Below are positions 1 to 11,142 of a stretch of DNA of 64,000 nucleotides, piece after piece. Every line of letters starts with the position of its first letter. Position 1 is the stretch's first letter. The translations under genes were made by a program, and so were the position numbers. Below the pieces are notes generated by a model, which did no database searches, was not told the origin of the DNA, and saw nothing but the letters and a program-made list of their open reading frames with translations. Location of the stretch: positions 10,796,438 through 10,860,437 of the forward strand of contig CM019716.1 in assembly GCA_009760885.1 (NCBI GenBank), in the 5' to 3' direction. Source of the stretch: Achatina immaculata (Eukaryota > Mollusca > Gastropoda > Stylommatophora > Achatinidae).

Positions 1-757
1 CACACAATTACTTTCAGTTTCTCTGTCCTGATATGCTGAAGTGGCTCCACCCAATGAAGTAAAAGTAATGAAGGTATAACAGTAATGAAAGCACCTACAA
101 AATACTGTAGTACACAGAAACACTAGCAATGAATGAGATGATAATGGACAATGCAACTCAATGGCATGCTAGAATTGACAGGAAAAGCTAAAAAGAAACT
201 TAACTGCTCATCTCTTCAGCATGGCTACATCAAGGTGGTGAGACAGCAGTCAACATATCTTAAACTGTATGACATGCATGCAAATTTGGGACTTCACAGT
301 ACTCTGTCCCACTTATGAAAAACTGATCATCTTTTTTAAGTTAAAATATGGGACATTCTGTCAAGCAGTATGTGAATGTGCATACATGTATGCACAACAA
401 AGTTAAATTTAAACCCAAAATTAATCAGCAGACCAGGTTTATAAATTTACTTACAAATGTGCCAGTCAGGTCTACTTGTACTTCTCTACACAGCAAATTT
501 TCATCCACACAGCAACAAATTCTGGCTATTTTCAAATATGCAGCAATCAAAGTTGAGAATGCAGAACATGATGGGACATGTTTTAAAATAGGGGACATTT
601 AGACATCCTGAATGAAGGATGATTCCCAGATCAAATCCTTAAAATATGGGACTGTCCCATAGAACAGTGGATGGTTGATCACCTTGTTTATGAACTATTA
701 GAGTGGGTTAAGATGTTTTTCATCATAATAATCATGATAAAAAGCTGAATATTTCAC
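1..757. other. FARS2 intron segment, no gene seen
   Basis: This sequence lies downstream (minus-strand sense) of the last FARS2 exon in the window, so it is part of the intron leading to the missing 3' exon(s). A short open frame at 348-602 resembles nothing I know. Short variants of an AATATGGGAC-like word recur near 345, 585 and 643. I see no splice sites or domains. Confidence 0.6.
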
Positions 758-918
758 CTTGTACGTGATGTTGTCATCATGATGTATGTTCTCGAACTGG
801 TGCAGGAAGCCCGAGTCTCTGCTCCAGAAGAGCCTGATGTCTGGTACAGAGTAGAGCTTCATGGCCAACCTCTCTAGCCCAAGACCAAATGCCCAACCTG
901 CCTTATCTGATGCTCCAC
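758..918 (-). CDS. FARS2: FARS2, coding exon 4 (class II motif 3)
   Basis: Exon of mitochondrial phenylalanyl-tRNA synthetase, which charges mitochondrial tRNA-Phe in the matrix. The 161-bp exon has an acceptor ending CCAG (AG at 919-920) and a donor GTGAAA beginning at 757. It completes a Gly codon split with the previous exon and ends in phase 0. It encodes class II aaRS motif 3, [13 protein letters not shown], with the ATP-binding Arg, followed by PDIRLFW, both hallmarks of the mitochondrial PheRS family. The human protein continues here with about 100 more residues (FDX-ACB anticodon-binding domain), which must be encoded beyond position 1, so the gene is cut by the window edge. No stops or frameshifts are seen. 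Confidence 0.94.
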
Positions 919-1362
919 CTGGCAGGAAACATAACTGTCTCACACACAGCACATTGTAACAGGAAACTGGTCAGTTCATTAAGAATGGCAGAATCTAACC
1001 CCAACAGGTTCACTGAAACTAATAGAGTACTTAGCTGTAAATTGTAAGGTGTGGCTCGTCCAGCAGTGTCTGGCAGGAATGGATTTAGTAGAACGTGGAG
1101 ACTGTTTAAATGAAGACCTGTGATATGTGGTGGTGTGATAAGTGGTGGGTGGGGTGTAACTGGGGGTGGTGGATGGGGAACCAGGGAGAGGAGAGAGAGT
1201 GATACAATGTTGACCTAGCCAGGAGAAGTTGAAATAAGTGATTGGGGAAGAAGGGCTGCAAAGTGATGCTGTGAGGAGGTTTGACAAGTAAGAAGGGGTG
1301 GAGCTAAGTGAAGAGGTACTATAATGATTGAAGAGAATGTTAAGTGTAGCTGAACAGCGAGT

Positions 1363-1905
1363 TTAACCCATGTGGCTCCAGCATCCCATAATACTGGATA
1401 CAGCAGTTCTCAAGCGCCAGGCGGCTTGTGTCATCTGCATGACACTGATGGCTGTTACCAGAAAGTCAGATTTGCCTCTGTGGTTGGGGCCACTGAAATG
1501 ATTTGGGACTGGCTTTGAAGCATGCTGGGCGATGTCATACAGATGTTTTTGCATGCAGTCCCCTATTCTGAGGCCAGTCTCACCAATATACGTTATCCTC
1601 CATCTTTTGCAAACGATGATATATATCACATTATGGGACTCGCATGTGAATCTTTCATGAAGAGTGAGGATAGTTTTGTGAAAGGTGATCGTTTTCGTTT
1701 CCCAGACTATAGAGCAGGTAACACACCGGGGGCGGTTATATTTTCTGGTGCCAACATATGTAAGGCTCTGCTTCAAGTGGCTGTGGACAAAGATGTCCTT
1801 AAAGTTTGGCTCATGTTTGTATGCCAACAGGGGTGGATCAGAGAAAATGTCGTGAGTGTCGGTCAACTATAGGTCAGGTGTGACACATTGAAGGCCATTT
1901 CTTGT
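1363..1905 (-). mobile_element. Penelope-like element fragment, GIY-YIG endonuclease
   Basis: A minus-strand reading frame of about 170 residues carries a PPLLAYKHEPNFKDIFVHS block, a Cys-containing RPRCVTC stretch, and then NVIYIIVCKRWRITYIGETG, the core of a GIY-YIG nuclease as found at the C terminus of EN+ Penelope-like retroelements. No reverse transcriptase is recognisable upstream (toward 2400), so this is a 5'-truncated relic. It sits in the FARS2 intron between the exons at 3974 and 918, in the same orientation as the gene. The family assignment rests on recognised motifs only; another GIY-YIG retroelement is possible. Confidence 0.7.
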
Positions 1906-3039
1906 CATGTCCAGGCATAGGATTTTTTACAGTTAACTAAAGTTATTTAGGACATGTTTGTTTAATTTTTTATTTTTAGTTACAGAAAAGCTTAAAATAG
2001 GACTGTTGTTTTTAATTTATTGTCCAAGGTCATAAACAGGTAATTTCTGTACAGATTGAGATTTTAGGCAGAAATGTTTTAATCATGATTTTCATCTTCC
2101 ACGAGACAGAATCTTCAGGAAGATTTAGGAACAGGAACTGTAGTTCATATTTAAGGACCAAACTCTTACGTAGGATTATGATAAAGATTAGACTGATTTG
2201 TAGTTTGAGATTCATTATGACTGTAAATTCATTATGCAGAGTTTGACTGAGAAGGATGTTTCAGATAGGATGCTAGGATGTGATCTGTTAATTAGTCTTT
2301 TTTTTCCTTATGGATCCAATGTGTAATTTTTTGATGCAGCTACGAATTGTTAGAAATAGTCTGTAACTGAGGAATGTGAATTAGTTCTACTGAGATTTTT
2401 GAGGACTTTAAGTCCAATATTCTTGGTGATGTGAAGTTGTATGTAAGGATCCATGAAATTTTCAGTGAGTTAGTAAGCTGGCTCTCATTCCATCATGTTG
2501 AATGCCTGTTTTTCCTAGCTGAGAATGATTGTTGCCCACTCCTTCCTTTTATGGCGAACTAGTTCTTGTTAGAAGAGGAGTTGGGTTATTCATCTGTTTA
2601 CTCAATTTACTGCTACATCCTCACTTATTCACCACTCATTTTTCCCATAATAAATATGTGTAATTGCTATTATCAATTTGAGTATAGCGGTTCTCAAACT
2701 GTTGAGATGTGTTCGTTCTCAGTTACACATTAAAATTCCTCAGATGTAATCAGTAGATAGAGGAAGAAAAATTAGTTCAGTTAATCATTTGAGGTGACGG
2801 CTTTACATAATTGTGAAGTACTTTAATTAGTGCCGTGTCTTGGCACATACCATGCTATACCATTCTATTTTTATAGTTTAGGCCGAAAATAAACTCTGAA
2901 TACTGTTCTTCCAGACTTGTTGAAACAATGGCAAAACTTGTTTTTCTAAGACAATGGGCAAACTTGTGCCTCTAGATGTCTTGAAACACTGAGCAAAATT
3001 TCTGTCTTGAAACAATGGGAAAATTTGTGTTTTTTAAAA
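1906..3039. other. FARS2 intron, unannotated AT-rich sequence
   Basis: About 1.1 kb of intron with no recognisable coding or repeat structure apart from short phrases near 2930-3020 (variants of AACAATGGGCAAACTTGTG) that recur about three times. Nothing else is supported. Confidence 0.6.
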
Positions 3040-3545
3040 TTTCCCCATGTTCAAAAGAACAGTTGCACCACAGAAACTAGCACAAATGAAGAGTATGTAG
3101 CAAGGTAGCAACAAGAAAAGAAAGCTATGTTTACTAAAAGCTTACATATTCCCATTGGCGGCATAGGGATGTGAAACATGGACACTTCACAAATCACTAG
3201 AAAAGAGAATAACAGAATTTGAAATGAAACGTTACAGAAGGGCACTTAGAATATCATGGATGGAACAAAAATCAAATATACAGATACTAAAGGTGTCACA
3301 GAAAACTGGCCCGTTAACACCATACAAATTAGAAAGCTGAGATACTCTGGCCACATCAAGAGACACAATAGATTGGAGAGGCTGATAGTAGAAGGCATAG
3401 TGCCTGGCAAAAGTGGTGGACTCAGGACATCATGGAAAGTCTGAATGTGTCACTGCAAGATGCCAGTCAACTTGCACAAGACCATATTACATTCAGGGAG
3501 GCTGTGAGAGGAACAATGTTCTGGAAAGGACATGTCACATGAAGG
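3040..3545 (+). mobile_element. LINE reverse-transcriptase C-terminal relic
   Basis: Across three plus-strand frames the sequence reads as a decayed LINE 3' end: a remnant of the GCETWTL box (3160-3190), a block around RRALRISWMEQ (3235-3265), RYSGHIKRHNRLERLIVEG (3340-3400) and GKSGGLRTSWKV (3405-3445). These match the order in many animal LINEs after the polymerase domain. Frames change several times, so it is an old pseudogene. It lies in a FARS2 intron, opposite to the gene. Confidence 0.7.
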
Positions 3546-3973
3546 AATGAATGTTCAACTGTGACATAGTTTCTTGTACACAGGATTGATTTTCCTCAAA
3601 TACGGTTCTCCATGAGTACACAAATCAGCTGTGTACAAATACACTCTCATCCTGTATGCATGCATTCTCTATTTGTCACAGGCTCTTCTCAAACACATAT
3701 TTCTACAACTAAACTGACTTGATACAGAACACTGATATGCCACATACTTAAATCTAAGATAGTCAACCAAATATGTTCAGCACTATTTCTACACTTGCTA
3801 ATGTGGACTTTCACACTTTGTGACAACATGTAATCTAATGAGGCATATATTTAAACTCTAAAGTTAGAACTGTGTCCTGGTCCATCAAACTCATACACTA
3901 ATGCCAAGGTTAGCAAGCTGTGACAAACTCAGCTCCCAGTTTACATTACAGAGACCATTTGACTACTACATAC

Positions 3974-4105
3974 CAGAGTTGACAAGTTTCTGCTCCATGA
4001 CTCCACAACCCAGCATCTCAATCCACTCCCCTTGGTAGAAGATCTCTAGCTCCCAGGATGGGTGGGTGAATGGGAAATATGCAGGCACCCACTTCATCTC
4101 CAGAT
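3974..4105 (-). CDS. FARS2: FARS2, coding exon 3
   Basis: A 132-bp exon in phase 1 at both ends. The acceptor AG is at 4106-4107 and the donor GTATGT starts at 3973. It encodes [20 protein letters not shown] followed by [19 protein letters not shown], the highly conserved substrate-pocket region of mitochondrial PheRS (human: PFTHPSFEMEI and LGCGVMEQ). The split Asp and Gly codons join correctly to the neighbouring exons at 5970-6129 and 758-918. Human FARS2 has the same block directly before motif 3. The flanking introns hold retroelement debris. Confidence 0.94.
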
Positions 4106-4179
4106 CTACATGTTCATGGAGGGAGGAAGCAAGATACTGACAAAGATTAAAATACTGAATAACACTGAAAACAAGCAAC

Positions 4180-5180
4180 TAATGGATCATCATCACTGCA
4201 ATCCAGACATGTCCATAGGTGCTCATATTCCCCCTCTCAACATATCCATCAGTGTCCTACAGGTGATAGTGCCTGCTCTGTGTTGGTTCACAAGTCCTCT
4301 CACATGCCTCATATGCCTTTCATTCCTGGCCATGCCAGTCTGTACTCCAAGCTCTCTCAGTCTAAGCAGTGATGTAGATTTTTTCTCTCCAAGTCCTCTG
4401 CCTATCTCTCTAAGAGCACTGATGATATCGGCTCAATCCAGTGGTTGTCCATCTGTGATGAAGGCAGAGCCGGCCAACCTGTCAGCTCTTTCATTTCCCT
4501 GGACTCCTGTATGCCCAGGGACATAGATGAAGGTGACTGCGAATCACTGATCTCTGCAATGACTGTGTACACAGGTTGTCTCAATCTTCCAGATCATAAT
4601 CACTGAATATCTTGGAATGCAGACATGGGCATAGTCATGTGACTTCAGAAATATGAATGCTTTCGTTATGCCATCACCTCCATCGTCATGTGGCTTGTGG
4701 CTACTGGTTTCCCGGATTGTTCTGCCTTCTAAGCATGCTGTGAATGCCTACACCACTCTTCTGATGTCGTACAACAGATTCATGTGTGCAAATAACTGCA
4801 TCTACTCAGTGGAGTTTTCAATGGTGAGGCCATTAATTAATCTCTACATTCACATCAAGTGGATTCTGCTCCCTGCTTCTCTTGTCAGGCATGACAAAGC
4901 AAGTGAAGGTGCCCTTGAATGCAGGAGGTACAGGTGCCCATTCCTTGTCTTGGCTGATGTTAAGTTCACAGACCTGCTTGATAACATCCTCTGCACAAGC
5001 CATCCATGATTTACCCCTTTTTAGTCTGTCATCCTTTTCTTTGAGAAGTTCTTGATGCAAAGGGTGATCCTTATCTGAGCTTATCCTGAAGTACACACAC
5101 GGCCTCCAGATTTTGATCCGGTGATTCATGGCTGTGAGATCAAGGAAGCATCTCATCACTTCACAGGAAGTGTCTCTCAT
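4180..5180 (-). mobile_element. Retroelement remnant with RNase H-like domain
   Basis: On the minus strand, around 4400-4530, the sequence reads FIYVPGHTGVQGNERADRLA followed by GSAFITDGQPLD, then stop-interrupted sequence ending near 4190. PGHxGxxGNExAD is the C-terminal signature of the RNase H domain in LINEs and related retroelements. Upstream (4833-5180) an open minus-strand stretch includes RGKSWMACAEDVIKQVCELN and seems to belong to the same element. It occupies the FARS2 intron between the exons at 3974 and 5970. The exact family is not identified, and the ends are approximate. Confidence 0.6.
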
Positions 5181-5422
5181 ACACTCAATGGTAATTCACA
5201 CAACTTCATCTTGCAACTTCACAGCAGGCTGAAAACAAGCAACTGATGAGACACTGTAATAAACACATGAAAACAGCAATGACACGGACAAGAATGATTA
5301 AAATATTTTAAAAACATCCCTGTAAACATTCTGAAAAACCTGAAAAAAAGTAACCAATATCTTCCTCTTCCTACAAAGCTAAAACAAAAACAAAAAAAAA
5401 CTACATGGGCTGCTTCTAATAG

Positions 5423-5590
5423 AAGATACTTTCTTCAGCTCCTGCATTGTGGGCCACTGATAGGGCAAATACTTTCTTCAGCTCCTGCAATGTGGGCCAC
5501 TGATGAGGCAAATACTTTCTTCAGCTCCTGCAAGGTGGGCCACTGATAAGGCAAATACTTTCTTCAGCTCCTGCAAGGTAGGCCACTGGT
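5423..5590. repeat. 43-bp minisatellite, about 4 copies
   Basis: Tandem units with core ACTTTCTTCAGCTCCTGCAA followed by GGGCCACTGATAAGGC. Copies differ by a few bases and small indels. It lies in a FARS2 intron, next to the retroelement remnant. Confidence 0.85.
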
Positions 5591-5784
5591 GATATATTTC
5601 TTACACACAGGAGATGTAAGTTGACAAACCAACAAACAGAACCAGAAGCTGCCAACCAACAAACAGAACCAGAAGTGATTTTGGTATTCCCTGAGTTGGT
5701 GGAGCCAGCCAAAAAGTCTTACTCCAGTATGGAAATCATAGAGAGCTCAAAGAGTTTCAGGTTATGGTGAAACAAATGCAAAAA

Positions 5785-5951
5785 GGCCAACAGATCTAAC
5801 AGCTTGTTAGTAATAGTCTAATCTCTCTAAGAAACTCAACACCAACAGATCTAATAGCTTGTTGGTAATAATCTAATCTCTCTCAGAAACTCAACATCAA
5901 CAGATCTAATAGCTTGTTGGTAATAATCTAATCTAATCTCAGAAACTCAAC
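5785..5951. repeat. About 54-bp tandem repeat beside FARS2 donor
   Basis: Three imperfect units with core CAACAGATCTAATAGCTTGT then TGGTAATAATCTAATC and AGAAACTCAACA. The last unit stops 18 bp from the splice donor of the FARS2 exon at 5970-6129. Confidence 0.85.
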
Positions 5952-5969
5952 AAGTAAAACAGAATTCAC

Positions 5970-6129
5970 CTTGACCAAATAAGGCTCTCATGAGTCCTTC
6001 CAGACATGTCTTGAGACTGTGCTCCAGAAGTCTGGAAGTTTCTGGAGTATGTGTCTCCTGCTTGTTGTCATCTCTTGTCCCTTGCTCAAACAGGGACACT
6101 TTGGCCAGGTTGGACTCTTCTGAGAACAG
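5970..6129 (-). CDS. FARS2: FARS2, coding exon 2
   Basis: A 160-bp exon with acceptor TTTTGTAG (AG at 6130-6131) and donor GTGAAT starting at 5969. It begins in phase 0, directly after the GAG ending the previous exon, and leaves one base of a split Asp codon. It encodes 53 residues starting LFSEESNLAKVSLFEQGTRD and containing NKQETHTPETSRLLE, equivalent to human FARS2 LFEQSSRSAHKQETHTMEA, then LMRALFGQ (human LMAHLFG). No stops. It is bordered by short tandem repeats on the donor side. Confidence 0.93.
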
Positions 6130-6484
6130 CTACAAAACAAGAATCTTATGTAACAAAAATCTTTTATTTGCTTTTCTAATAGATTATAACAAAGAATGGC
6201 TTGAAGATCAAGAAAACATCAAGCCACAGCAAGTACTCTTAAATATAATTCATTATTGAAAAGGATCTTCTTTTGTAACTACAGACTAAATGTTGTTGGC
6301 AGACGTTAGATGGCAAAAACGTGTAATAACAGCACCTTACCAACTATCAGAACACTCATCAGAAGGAAAAGAGATGTTTAATTCAGATCATCCTCAAATG
6401 TTATTTCTACAGCAACTGCCAAATCCTGTCACTGCTTTGCACTATTTTGATTCACTTTTGAACAGCAAACTGCATGTTTCCTAT

Positions 6485-9009
6485 CTAGATATGGAGAGAG
6501 AACTACACTGGGTGCTGGTGACATGTAGTGAGAGAACTACACTGGATGCTGGTGATATACAGTGAAAGAACTACAGTGGATGCTGGTGATATATAGTGAG
6601 AGAACTACAGTGGATGCTGGTGATATACAGTTAGAGAACTACAGTGGACGCTAATGATATACAGTGAGAGAACTACAGTGGATGCTGGTAATATACAGTG
6701 AGAGAACTATATTGGATGCTGGTGACATGCTGTGAAAGAACTACAGTGGATGCTGGTAAATACAGTGAGAGAACTACAATGGATGATGATGACATACAGT
6801 GAGAGAACTACAGTGGATGCTGGTGATATACAGTGAGAGCACTATATTGGATGTTGGTGACATACAGTAAGAGAACTACAACAGATGCTGGCAATATACA
6901 GTGAGAGAACTATATTGGATGCTGGTGACATACAGTGAGAGAACTACACTGAAACTTGGTGATATACAGTGAGAGAACTACACTGGATGTGGTAATATAT
7001 AGCGAGAGAACTAAATATACAGTGAGAGAACTACACTGGATGCTGGTAATATACAATGAGAGAACTACAATGGATGCTGGTGATATAGTGAGAGAACTAT
7101 ATTGGATGCTGGTGACATGCTGTGAAAGAACTACAGTGGATGCTGGTAATATACAGTGAGAGAACTACAGTGGATGATGATGACATACAATGAGAGAACT
7201 ACAGTGGATGCTGGTAATATACAATGAGAGAACTACAGTGGATGCTGGTGATATACAGTGAGAGAACTACAATGGATGCTGGTGATATACAGTGAGAGAA
7301 CTACAGTAGATGCTGGTGATATATAGTGAGAGAACTACAGTGGATGCTGGTGATATACAGTTAGAGAACTACAGTGGACGCTGGTGATATACAGTGAGAG
7401 AACTACAGTGGATGCTGGTAAATACAGTGAGAGAACTACAATGGATGATGATGACATACAGTGAGAGAACTACAGTGGATGCTGGTGATATACAGTGAGA
7501 GCACTATATTGGATGTTGGTGACATACAGTAAGAGAACTACAACAGATGCTGGCAATATACAGTGAGAGAACTATATTGGATGCTGGTGACATACAGTGA
7601 GAGAACTACACTGAAACTTGGTGATATACAGTGAGAGAACTACACTGGATGTGGTAATATATAGCGAGAGAACTAAATATACAGTGAGAGAACTACACTG
7701 GATGCTGGTAATATATAATGAAAGAACTAAATATACAGTGAGGGAACTATATTGTATGCTGGTGACATGCTGTGAAAGAACTACAGTGGATGCTGGTAAT
7801 ATACAGTGAGAGAACTACAGTGGATGATGATGACATACAATGAGAGAACTACAGTGGATGCTGGTAATATACAATGAGAGAACTACAGTGGATGCTGGTG
7901 ATATACAGTGAGAGAACTACAATGGATGCTGGTGATATACAGTGAGAGAACTACAGTAGATGCTGGTGATATATAGTGAGAGAACTACAGTGGATGCTGG
8001 TGATATACAGTTAGAGAACTACAGTGGACGCTGGTGATATACAGTGAGAGAACTACAGTGGATGCTGGTGATATACAGTGAGAGAACTACACCAGATGCT
8101 GGCAATATACAGTGAGAGAACTATATTGGATGCTGGTGACATGCTGTGAAAGAACTACAGTGGATGCTGGTAAATACAGTGAGAGAACTATATTGGATGC
8201 TGGTGACATGCTGTGAAAGAACTACAGTGGATGCTGGTAAATACAGTGAGAGAACTACAATGGAACTTGGTGATATACAATGAGAGAACTACACTGGATG
8301 TGGTAATATATAGTGAGAGAACTAAATATACAGTGAGAGAACTACACTGGATGCTGGTAATATATAATGAAAGAACTAAATATACAGTGAGAGAACTACA
8401 CTGGATACTGGTAATATATAATGAAAGAACTAAATATACAGTGAGAGAACTATATTGCAAGCTGGTGACATGCTGTGAAAGAACTACAGTGGATTCTGGT
8501 AATATACAGTGAGAGAACTACAGTGGATGATGATGACATACAGTGAGAGAACTACAGTGGATGCTGGTGATATACAGTGAGAGAACTACAGTGGATGCTG
8601 GTGATATACAGTGAGAGAACTACAGAGGATGCTGGTGATATACAGTTAGAGAACTACAGTGGATGCTGGTGATATACAGTTAGAGAACTACAGTGGATGC
8701 TGGTGATATACAGTGAGAGAACTACAGTGGATGCTGGTGATATACAGTGAGAGAACTACAGTGGATGCTGGTGATATACAGTTAGAGAACTACAGTGGAT
8801 GCTGGTGATATACAGTGAGAGAACTACAGTGGATGCTGGTGATATACAGTTAGAGAACTACAGTGGATGCTGGTGATATACAGTGAGAGAACTACAGTGG
8901 TTTTTGGTGATATACAGTGAGAGAACTACAGTGGATGTTGGTTATATACAGTGAGAGAACTACAGTAGGTGCTGGTGATATACAGTGAGAGAACTATTCT
9001 AGATGCTCA
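6485..9009. repeat. 34-bp minisatellite, about 2.5 kb, in FARS2 intron
   Basis: About 70 tandem units with core AGTGAGAGAACTACAGTGGA followed by TGCTGGTGATATAC. Variants include ACACTGGATGTGG and ACAACAGATGCTGG. A block of variants recurs about 662 bp apart (compare 6836-7160 with 7498-7820), showing a higher-order unit. The array ends against the FARS2 splice donor at 9010. Open frames inside it (repeats of RELHWMLVIYNE) are repeat translations, not genes. Confidence 0.95.
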
Positions 9010-9010
9010 C

Positions 9011-9632
9011 CTCAAACTCAGAAAACAGGTGAACTCCCTCCATCTGATGAAACACAGGGTAATGTGTGAAGTTAATTGTATCACGTCTGTATACATCACC
9101 CACAACTAAGAACGCATCCATGCCCGAACGAATGAGATCTCGCTGATGTGCTGATGTATGAGATCGGAGTATATACTCTGAGTTTATGTAATATGTGTCC
9201 TGCGGCAAACGACTTACATGGTCAGCTGGGATCAACAAGCTGTCAAAATTCTGCTCTAGAGTCACTACAGGACTAAGCCGGTCATGTACAGAAAACTTTG
9301 GATTCTTCCTTCGTTGCTGATATGTACGATGGAAATATGATTCTATTCGCTTACAGATGTGATGTAATGGATGACCTGGCACATTATGAAGGCTTCTTCC
9401 CACTTTATCAAGTATTGCTGGCGTCACATTGGTACAATGGTCTGTCTGGTAGGATTTGCCTAAAATGTCCACTTTATCTCCAAGGCAATGTTTCAGTGCC
9501 TTGTGTGATACCTGGCAAACAGTTTTTGTATGGAAAAAGGCATAGTGCCTTAAACCTGACCAACCATTAGCAACAAGTAAACATGTCACTTTTTGTTTCA
9601 TAAAATACATTTTCTGCACTATCACAATATAT
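9011..9632 (-). CDS. FARS2: FARS2, first coding exon (catalytic N-terminal half)
   Basis: Encodes the start of mitochondrial phenylalanyl-tRNA synthetase. The acceptor is a long T run plus CCAG (AG at 9633-9634); the donor GTGAGC starts at 9010. The first ATG is at 9608-9610, giving 200 codons in this exon; sequence before it is taken as 5'UTR. The N terminus (MYFMKQKVTCLLVANGWSGL) is basic and lacks acidic residues, as expected of a mitochondrial presequence. Conserved blocks follow: LGKSY, FSVHDRLSPVVTLEQNFDSL, LIPADH, RSHTSAHQRDLI, and motif 2 as VVGDVYRRDTIN with HYPVFHQMEG. The four FARS2 exons in the window encode about 351 residues against 451 in human. The intact frame indicates a working gene. 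Confidence 0.94.
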
Positions 9633-10058
9633 CTGGAAAAAAAAAAAATACCAGTTCAAGATGTCTCAAGAAATGTGACAACAAACACACTAACTTCAGC
9701 AAATTAAGCAGTTTCTTTTTTGCAAAAATAAACACTGTGATAATAAATTCTGTGCAGATGTTTGTTGTAAAACAATAAAAATGTTTTCAAATAAATAATA
9801 CATAACATTTCTAAGAAAAATGTCTTTTTAATAAAGACGGTCAGTAGCACTTCGGCCTACATTTAGATTAGACTTAAGAGAAACCGCCTGGTCATATTAT
9901 TCAGATTAAAAAAGCTAATTGAAAAAAAAAAGATCCAAAACCAGAACCACTGTCTGCTGATTTAAGTACACAATTAAACATGCCATTACTAAAGTTTGTT
10001 TTTGTTTTTATTTTAAACACTTAAACTATAACCTTCACATGGAAACGACATACCTTAC
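9633..10058. other. FARS2 intron 1
   Basis: 426-bp AT-rich intron bounded on the minus strand by a GTAAGG donor (10058) and a poly-T/CCAG acceptor (9633). No gene or named repeat is seen. Confidence 0.6.
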
Positions 10059-10210
10059 CTTGTTATGCTGCTGTGAGTGGACCGGAAGTGTAAACAGCAG
10101 ACGACTTGTGCTATCGGCACGGTCCGGGAAAATTTTCTTCTCCTGCGTTTGCACGAACCATGGAAAGAACTTTCCGAACTGGTTCCTATATTTAAATATA
10201 GTGTTTACAA
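10059..10210 (-). promoter_or_regulatory. FARS2: Likely FARS2 5'UTR exon and promoter with ETS-type site
   Basis: On the minus strand, CAAG followed by GTAAGG gives a strong donor with the exon ending at 10059, pairing with the acceptor at 9633. Just upstream, ACCGGAAGTG at 10081-10090 is a perfect ETS-family (GABP/NRF-2) core, common in promoters of nuclear genes for mitochondrial proteins. The local sequence is GC-richer than its surroundings (10080-10170). No TATA box is placed. The transcription start and the upstream limit are inferred. Confidence 0.55.
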
Positions 10211-10554
10211 GTGTCTGTTCATTTTAAATTTTATATTAAAAAAAAAAGCTTAGAGAATTTTAAAAACGTCATGATCTAAACAAGCATCCCAAATAATTTA
10301 AAACAGCTGCATACTAAAAACAAAAAGAAGGAAACTGAATAGGAAAAGTACAACAAAAACTGAAATACTGAGAAATGAGCGTTCATTATGGGGAAAAAAT
10401 CGTACTTTAAGAAAAAAGAAACTGCTTGCTTCTTTACTTAACCTATTTTAACATCTTAGATAATATTTACTTATGCTATTTTCTTATATAGGCTCTAATG
10501 TAATCAAGTGCCTGCATTAAAAGCATTTTTGATTGATTGGTTCATTCATTCACT
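10211..10554. other. Intergenic AT-rich sequence
   Basis: Poly-A and poly-T rich spacer between the presumed FARS2 promoter and the first LINE. I see no gene or element in it. Confidence 0.5.
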
Positions 10555-11142
10555 AGTATGCAGAACTTTGCACCCTAACAGCTCTCTTGAAGGCCTCTCA
10601 ATTGTGAGCAAGATGCCCTGCTGTTTATGCATCCATTAGCAAATCATCAACAATATCTTGTTGCCATCTTCATCTTGGTCTTCCTTTTTTTTTCCTATTA
10701 TGTACCCTTCTAAAATTGTCTTCTCCAAACTCTTATGATATTTAATATGTCCAAAACGCTTTGTTTTTAATCTTCTTTACTAACCAGCTTTCTTCGGTCA
10801 CGTTTCTTCTTTTCAGTGTCCATGATGTTTGAAGGACTCTTCTGTAGCATTTAAAGGGACATATGGTTTCTCATCTGTTTTGTTAAGTGTCCAGATCGCA
10901 CAGGCATGTGTTGCGATGAGAAAAATGCATGCCCTTAAAAAAACTATTTTTTTTTAGTTCTGTCTTCCCTCTCCGCAGCTTCTTTAGTTGGGTTAGCTTC
11001 TGAAGAGCGATAGATATTATCCTTATAGTCTCCCACATTACGTCTCCATTTTTAGTTAGTAATGATCCAAGATATTCAAATTCTACACCACTTCCAATTT
11101 CCTCTCGGTGATATATATTTCAGTTGCCAGATTTGTTTTATT
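10555..11142 (-). mobile_element. LINE family B, 3' portion (copy 1)
   Basis: Read on the minus strand: LATEIYITERKLEVVEFEYL then GSLLTKNGDVMWE (RT C-terminal region), KTKRFGHIKYHKSLEKTILE, and GRPR-RWQQDIVDDLLMDA to a CATTCATTCATT-type 3' tail at 10545-10555. The same sequence recurs at 12845-13430. The copy is interrupted at 11131-11142 by LINE A and resumes at 12227, as shown by the shared target-site duplication and continuity with copy 2. Confidence 0.8.

Noticed and set aside
4833..5180. A further FARS2 exon
   Set aside because: The frame does not match PheRS, the exons on either side already join in phase, and the sequence is contiguous with an RNase H retroelement remnant.
10039..10227. 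Open frame METTYLTLLCCCEWTGS as a small gene or LYRM4 start exon
   Set aside because: It overlaps the presumed FARS2 promoter in the opposite sense, has no similarity to the LYRM4 N terminus, and the true LYRM4 start is at 13651.
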